Assembly (NCBI GenBank): GCA_023653785.1 | Contig: JAMKCH010071783.1 | Span: 1 to 64,000 of the forward strand | Origin: Ophioderma brevispina | Taxonomy: Eukaryota; Echinodermata; Ophiuroidea; Amphilepidida; Ophiodermatidae | Reading direction: 5' to 3' | Length of the DNA stretch: 64,000 nucleotides | Shown: piece after piece, positions 58,320 through 64,000 of the stretch | Layout: each line of letters begins with the position of its first letter | How positions within the stretch are numbered: the first letter of the stretch is position 1 | Notes under the pieces: model-generated | What the model was told of the DNA's origin: nothing | Seen by the model: only the letters and a program-made list of their open reading frames with translations | The model's database searches: none | Program-made: the position numbers and the translations under genes

Positions 58320-61300
58320 AAAGAACACTGACGTTTTGCAAATTTTAATATGCTGTGATGCTTCAGGATTCCTAATCAAACAGAAACTGGGCTGAACCTT
58401 GCGTGCTAAAAAGATTAGTTCCTGTGTCTATCACACGAAAGCTGAGAATGTGAAATTCAAATGGGAATACCCTTTGAGAGAAACACTAATAATCACACTG
58501 CAAGGAAGAATAACGGCATAATAAGTTGACTTGGCTAAATGTGGTTTATGGGGTCATTACAGTACAGAGGTCGATGCTGCATTACATTTGAACAGATCCC
58601 ACACGTGAACATTACAGCTGAAACACAACTGAACCATCCGGGGTCTGACCCCTGACTGAAAATTTTCAGTGATTACTCTTTTCCTTTGTTCAGACAATAT
58701 TGTCAGAGATTTTGCAACTGGGTTTCAGCGGATTACTCTGTGACTTTCGCTGTGTAATTTTTTGCAGTGTTATATTTTCAATAGTGTACATGCCGGGTGC
58801 AGGCAAACACATGAAAAAACGCCTATTAGTCGTGGCAACTGTGTCCTGGACCAATACAGACAAGAAGATATGGAAGGCTCCCTATTCACTTCGGTCTGTG
58901 TTAATGACTTTTGTCCATTGTGCCTAGGCTAGGTGTATGCATAAAACTTTGGCGCTCAAACTGTCGCACTCTTATAATGCATGTTAAGATTTGAGCATAT
59001 TAATTGGGTTTACTTATTGTTTCCTATATTCATGCGTGTATTTTAACCTGCTTATTTCTTACGTAAACAGAAATTCTTGAAAGATTGTACGACCGGGCAT
59101 TCTGAAATGAAGCTATTAATTAGCACTTACTATTCAAAATTATGCAACATGTTAAAAAAAAAGGTGTGCCGAATTCACACGCTGTGGGCGGCGCCTACTG
59201 TTTGTCTGGTGCAAAGCTATTCCTACAAAATTGAAATGATAAACCTAAACTGCCAAAAGTTGATGGTATTGTGTTTTTCTTTGATTTAGTTTTCCCGTTG
59301 AACTTTTGGCATTCACGAGTTTTAAGATTAAATTTTTTTTTGCTGAAAACAAGGACAATCTTGTGTGAGTTAGAAAGAAAAATAGTTAGTGGTTAAGCTG
59401 GTTGCTGCTGGCCAAAATCACTCAATCCATAGTCTTGGAGGTGAGGTGAGCGGGGACAAACTCATGTTATGTCACCACCCACCTACCCCATGCCCTAGTC
59501 CTGTTGATGCCTGTTTTGGTTTGGCCATTCAGGATTGAATTCGTGGGAGCATGGGGGGTCCGACGTTAATTATTGTGGACTATCTAAGTGGAATGTTTCC
59601 AACCCAATCCCAACTGGGACTATATCTAGAATATGGGAGCGGTTGAAATGCTAAGGTGTGCGTGTTCGACTGTTGGACTTATTCGCATATTAATAGAAAG
59701 GACTAAACTGATTTGCCGTATTTGGTAGAGGCTTAGTGAGCTTAGTTGGTATTAGTAAGATCACAACCTATATAGGGAATTACGAACATGTTCAGGAAAA
59801 TATGTAAAATGTAGGTTAGGTGGACTAGTTTATGGGGCAGACTTTTGACATTACAACTCTGGATGAAAGCATCAGGATTCTGAGGATTAAGCATGCACTA
59901 ATCCACGGGGGGGCACACATTTAAACTTTTGGGCAGAAAAAGTCTGCGTAAATTTACATTATGTAACAACTAATTAACTAAATTTACCATGATCCCAAAT
60001 CAAAAGCAAAAATGGCCTTAAGTCGTTCTGACGGTTCCAAGCGCAACTATTGGATCATAATGCTGGTCCTGATTGGAAAGTCTTGTGTAACACTATTGGG
60101 TGCAGGATGTCGTTGATGCAGAAGTTGTTTGAATAGGCGGAGCATGTTTTCTTTAAATTTAAATACTAATTAAACATGCACATCATGCATATAATAGTTC
60201 TTAGCCACCAAGATGAGATGTGTACAGGAGGCTCAAAATAAGTGAAGCTTGCCCAATTAATTATGCCTAATAATATAGCCCGGGCTTCAATAAACTCACA
60301 TACCCAACAGTGGGGTTATCCTCTATGTAATAATAAAGAGAAGATAGTCCTAAGTCAAGACTTAATGAGGATTATGCACTTGGTACTCCATGATCTGTCA
60401 GGCAATAATCCCTCAATGAATTCTACACACTACAACTAAGTGCTGCCCTCACTGTCCCATTAGTACCAAAATTAGGAGCTTAACCTTTTACCTGACCAAA
60501 TTCTAGCACTTTCCTGTAGGCACTGCACAGCACACCCAGAAGGAATTTTCGGGTAAAGATTGGCCTGGTTTTGACATGTCCCAGTACCATTTGTGTTGAG
60601 TTGCATAAGGAAAAGCGGGCGAGACCAGGCGATATTGGTAAGTTAGCAGTTGTCCAATGGAAAACCATGGCCTATGTGAGGCAGGTCAATGTCGCTAAAA
60701 TCAAGGTGCAGGGGGTGATTTCACAGATGGCCGAATGTGCCCTATGCTCCCTAGCAATTATAGCAATGGTCAGGCTTCAAAATCACTGTGTTAAAACAAT
60801 GGAACCACTGAAGGTGATCTGGGATACTTTTCCCCCATGTTTCCAAATTGTATAGTAACTCAGTGTCCATCATGTTTCAGTAAAAAGCTTCATTTTGGAA
60901 AAGAGTCTAGTTATTGCAGGGGGGCATGTACATTTGTAATCAAAAATCATTTTTGCAAGATAAGGGTGCATCTCAACTGTTCCAATACACCATTGGTCTT
61001 TTGATCTTCAGAGGCCATCATAGGAAACAACCCCTGATTCTGAGACATAAATGATCAGTCAAAGATTAATAGATGACAACACGACAAACACTACCACCTA
61101 CCACCGAGGCGTCCACTCTAATATTCTAGCACACTTTTCAGTATACTGGTGGAAGACACCTTTGAGTTCTATCCATGCCACAATCCTACTGGCTTCCAAT
61201 TGTGAATAGGCGTAGTCTTGTCATTTTTCATCTAATCTGGCTTTTTCTTTGATCGTCTAATGCAAGCTCTGGTTAATATTGTGTCTGAACCGGATGACTA

Positions 61301-62020
61301 CGTTGTAGGGTTTGTATCGAGGGGATTGAGGGAAAAGTATCATTCATGTACATTCATTAAACATTGGCAACACTGAATAACATTGTAAAGAGTGATCAGA
61401 GTATTAAAAACTTCACAATAACCTAAGATGGTGGGAAATGTCAAAGTTTACATTATTATAAGCGTTATTAGTAAAACCAAAGTTTTTAAATCCTTTTGTC
61501 CTGCTAACGGTGATGGCCGGATTCACCTCATTTCAACAGCAATATTGCTGTTGGATTTATTGGGAGCAAAAGATAATGATGCCCTTCCGGAGGGTCAATT
61601 TGCTGGTGGCCGCTATAGCTCTCCATAGCCTACGCCTTGTTAGGGAGAATCTTCTTTTTTAGTTCTACGCATGGTCAAACTCACTACTAACCCTCATCGG
61701 ACTTCACATTAAGTTCCATGGATGATTAATATCATCAGAGACAAACAAAACTCTTTATCTGCACTTCTCCCTCCCATTTTACTGATCATCTGTGTGATAA
61801 AATGCTTCCAACTTCAGTAAATTCCCACTGAATGAAATAGATACTACTGTTTGTGATGAAAGACTTTCACCTATTTACGTAAAGTGATGGTTGAAACAAT
61901 CCACAGAAGAGCAAGCAATTCTAAGAATTAGAAAAAAGGTAGACCTACCATCAAATAACAAATTCAAAGTTTGTCTGTTTTCTTGCTGAGATCTTGACAG
62001 TGAATTAAACGTCTTTTTCT
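58320..62020. other. Spacer without a supportable gene
   Basis: Short open frames only. 60571-60855 (plus) contains GDIGKLAVVQWKTMAYVRQV, vaguely like a piggyBac transposase segment, but no further domain supports that. A 23-base segment near 61033 (CAACCCCTGATTCTGAGACA) resembles 62332-62355. Confidence 0.4.
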
Positions 62021-62022
62021 CT

Positions 62023-62341
62023 TCATCTTCTTTTCTCCTTGGGCATGTGCTCAATGATGGCAAGTTCTTCTGATGACCTTGACATTGGTTCATTAGGATG
62101 GATGAGGAATTCTCTGCTCCCACTGTCAGCTGAGGTAACATCTATGAATGAAACCAAAGGATTTTAAACAAAATGAATGCTGGTGGTAAACATTTGATAT
62201 AAGCTTAACTTGATATGTGACCTTTTACAGGTTTCCACTTGTGCTCCATAAGTCCGGTAATAGCATAAGTTGTACTTGTGACCAAAGGCTTCAAATAATC
62301 ATGGTCTGGGGGAAAAATCCCTGTTAAGGCAACCCCTGGTT
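62023..62341 (-). CDS. Candidate two-exon 3' end of an unknown gene
   Basis: On the minus strand an acceptor (ggttttgtttcag) precedes an exon at 62341-62222, open for its full 120 bases. An 80-base GT-AG interval (62221-62142, ending 'tttcattcatag') separates it from a second exon at 62141-62023. The frame is kept across the join (G|AT) and ends at TGA. The first exon reads GIFPPDHDYLKPLVTSTTYA and then ITGLMEHKWKPVK; the second reads DVTSADSGSREFLIHPNEPM and ends in EHMPKEKRR. The donor (AAAAG then GTCACA) is weak. No family is recognised, and the upstream exons would lie beyond the minisatellite at 62530. An alternative frame in the second exon opens with ATG right at the acceptor. Confidence 0.35.
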
Positions 62342-62529
62342 CTGAAACAAAACCATGTCATTTATATAACCGGAGCAATAAACATGTTTAAAAACACCAA
62401 AATGTCTAAATAATAACTAGGGCCATCCCCTAACATTTTCAATGTTATTCTATCCATTAATGTCTAATTCGGTTAGATAACCCTAACGCGGCCGAGAGGA
62501 ATGAGAGGCAACGAAAACGTGTAACCGGT

Positions 62530-62850
62530 CGGTAAATGCTTTTCGTTGCATCTGGGTGGGCCGCAACACTATTTTTGGTCGCGCAAAATGACTCTCATTG
62601 GCTCTCATTGCATCTGGGCCTTCTTTATACCGGAAGTGACGCGATGTTTTCGTTGCACCTGGGCCGTCTTCCCGGAAATGACGCATGTTTTTCGTTGCAT
62701 TTTTTGGGCCGTCTTCCGGGAAAATGACTCGATGTTTTTCGTTGCATCTGGGGCCTTTAATTGACTTGGAAATGATAGCGATGCTTTTTCACTGCATTTC
62801 TGACGGTTTGGCCGCAAAAGGCGCAATGCTTTTCTTCAGGCTGGTGACAC
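62530..62850 (+). repeat. Minisatellite, about 43-bp unit, first cluster
   Basis: Repeats of a unit whose core is TTTTCGTTGCATCTGGGCCG followed by TCTTCCGGGAAATGACGCGA. Clear starts are at about 62642, 62684 and 62729, with more degraded units on both sides. CpG is frequent compared with the window. The open frames on both strands are products of the repeat. Confidence 0.8.
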
Positions 62851-63117
62851 TGTACATGCCCCTAGACCTTTCGTTTCGATTGTGATAGCGCAAACATTTT
62901 CGATAAGCTATTGGGTTAATATGCCTAAACTATTCATGACGTAAACCGGAGCATGACGTAGCAGAATGCGCCACGCACGACTAGATGTAGCTTAATAAGC
63001 GCAACTCAGACTGGCGAACTATAAGCTCCAACTTCATCAATCGTTCATTACGCATCCATTTTTATTTTATTTATTTATTATTTATTTACCCTGTTTTTCT
63101 TGCATTTTCATCATGTT

Positions 63118-63430
63118 CACTCCATGTTTCCTCGTTGCAATCTGGGACCGTCCTTTCCGGTAAAAATGGCGCGATGTTTTTCGTTGCATCTGGCCGTCTT
63201 CGGGAAATGACGCGATGTTTTTTTCCGTTGCTTTGGGCCCGTCTTCCGGAAATGGCGCAATGTTTTTCTTGCATCTGGGCACATTATTTTACTTTACGCT
63301 ACTTATTCCTGTGCCGGGGGAAAAACGGCCGAGATGCAATGAAACCAAACGTTGGCTCTCGTTGCAGCTGGGCCGTTAAAAATAAAATAAGATTGCTTCG
63401 TTGCATTTGGGGGCCGTCGGCCGCCAAAAC
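63118..63430 (+). repeat. Minisatellite, second cluster
   Basis: The same unit returns after about 270 bases of other sequence, with good units at 63170-63255 (GCGATGTTTTTCGTTGCATC, then a GGCCGTCTTC.GGAAATGACG-like core) and degenerate ones to about 63420. Confidence 0.8.
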
Positions 63431-63431
63431 G

Positions 63432-64000
63432 ACCCCGGTCCTTGTTAGGGGTTAATGTACATCGTAAAATAAGGCTAGATATACGGGTCACTTTTTGGAA
63501 AGAGGAAACACTATATTTTTTGTTACTGTTTTTTTTCGAATTATTCAGATGAACTTTGTGACATGCTTTTTTTTTTCAAGTTAGTTTTTCGACCCCCCAT
63601 TCTTAGAGCCCCCCGTACCCCTTTGGTTTATACGACCCCAGTTGGGAACAAATGCGTTCAATATTTTAATCCCCTGAGAACTAACTGCCTTTCATACATC
63701 ATTTCTGATTGGCTAATCACCCCGCAATATCTTTCACTTAAAACCAGTTTAACTGTATTTCCAAATTTTAAGGTCCGATCATTTTAGATGTGGGTGACCC
63801 CAATTGAAAACCCCTCCCCGCCACTTACCCATCAAAATTGAGATTGATCTCAAAGAAAGTTCAATTTTTTTCATTCCCCCTGTCCCCCCCAGCCCAGTAA
63901 AATTTTAGGTCCAGGAAATGTTTCCCTTTTGATGTTATTAACAATAATATCTCTCAAGTTCGACCACAATTAATAATTGTATCGGATATTTTAGTAGTAT
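63432..64000. other. No recognisable gene
   Basis: A+T-rich with several short C-runs; the window ends here. Confidence 0.5.

Noticed and set aside
60571..60855. Possible piggyBac transposase segment
   Set aside because: Only a short vague likeness around LAVVQWKTMAYVRQV. The expected catalytic Asp segments and terminal repeats are not seen.
62246..63490. Several plus- and minus-strand open frames with repeated peptide motifs
   Set aside because: The repeated peptides come from the minisatellite unit and appear in several frames on both strands.
1..64000. CRISPR array, prophage, bacterial operon or biosynthetic cluster
   Set aside because: No regularly spaced direct repeats with unique spacers, no dense open frames, and clear animal-type repeats throughout.

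Overview
The window looks like repeat-dominated nuclear DNA of an animal, most likely a marine invertebrate, possibly a deuterostome. The reasons are high A+T, no dense gene layout, tRNA-derived SINEs (one with a central block that I think is a conserved metazoan SINE domain), at least two kinds of non-LTR retrotransposon, a Penelope-like retroelement, many short inverted-repeat elements (MITEs) and triplet microsatellites. Nothing resembles a bacterial operon, phage or CRISPR locus. No complete protein-coding gene can be supported. The few host-gene candidates are single exons with plausible splice sites and no recognised family.

Most of the window is built from blocks that occur two or three times. 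Block A lies at 1-7203 and again at about 12033-21540. Block B lies at 23785-31802, follows itself head to tail as a partial copy at 31803-33640, and recurs at 43350-49030. Block C lies at 42277-43110 and 54346-55165. Block D, a decayed Penelope-like element with its 3' region, lies at 49080-51875 and directly again at 51876-54345. By eye the copies differ by very many one- to few-base insertions and deletions, often in homopolymers. That is more like residual long-read error or unmerged haplotypes than neutral ageing alone. True segmental duplication and assembly artefact cannot be separated from the sequence by itself.

Comparing copies is the most useful tool here, because one copy often keeps the empty site of an element found in the other. 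This dates and delimits a 148-bp MITE (4211-4358), a 128-bp hAT-like MITE with 8-bp target duplications (17030-17157), a 2.2-kb element with terminal inverted repeats of about 460 bp carrying a LINE fragment (19118-21337), a 3.16-kb LINE with 12-bp target duplications (27915-31071), a 256-bp insertion with 10-bp target duplications (44488-44743) and a 463-bp inverted-repeat element (45241-45703).

The less repetitive stretches are 7200-12030, 34740-42270 and 55170-64000. They hold a 1-kb polypyrimidine tract, SINEs, more MITEs, a cluster of GC-rich palindromes (55960-56090, with a further copy at 58299), a roughly 43-bp CpG-bearing minisatellite (62530-63430) and candidate exons at 7187-7356, 8387-8670 and 62023-62341. 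I did not find a convincing new biological system. The most instructive features are the tandem Penelope-like pair, the long-inverted-repeat element with a twin-priming LINE inside it, and the palindrome cluster.
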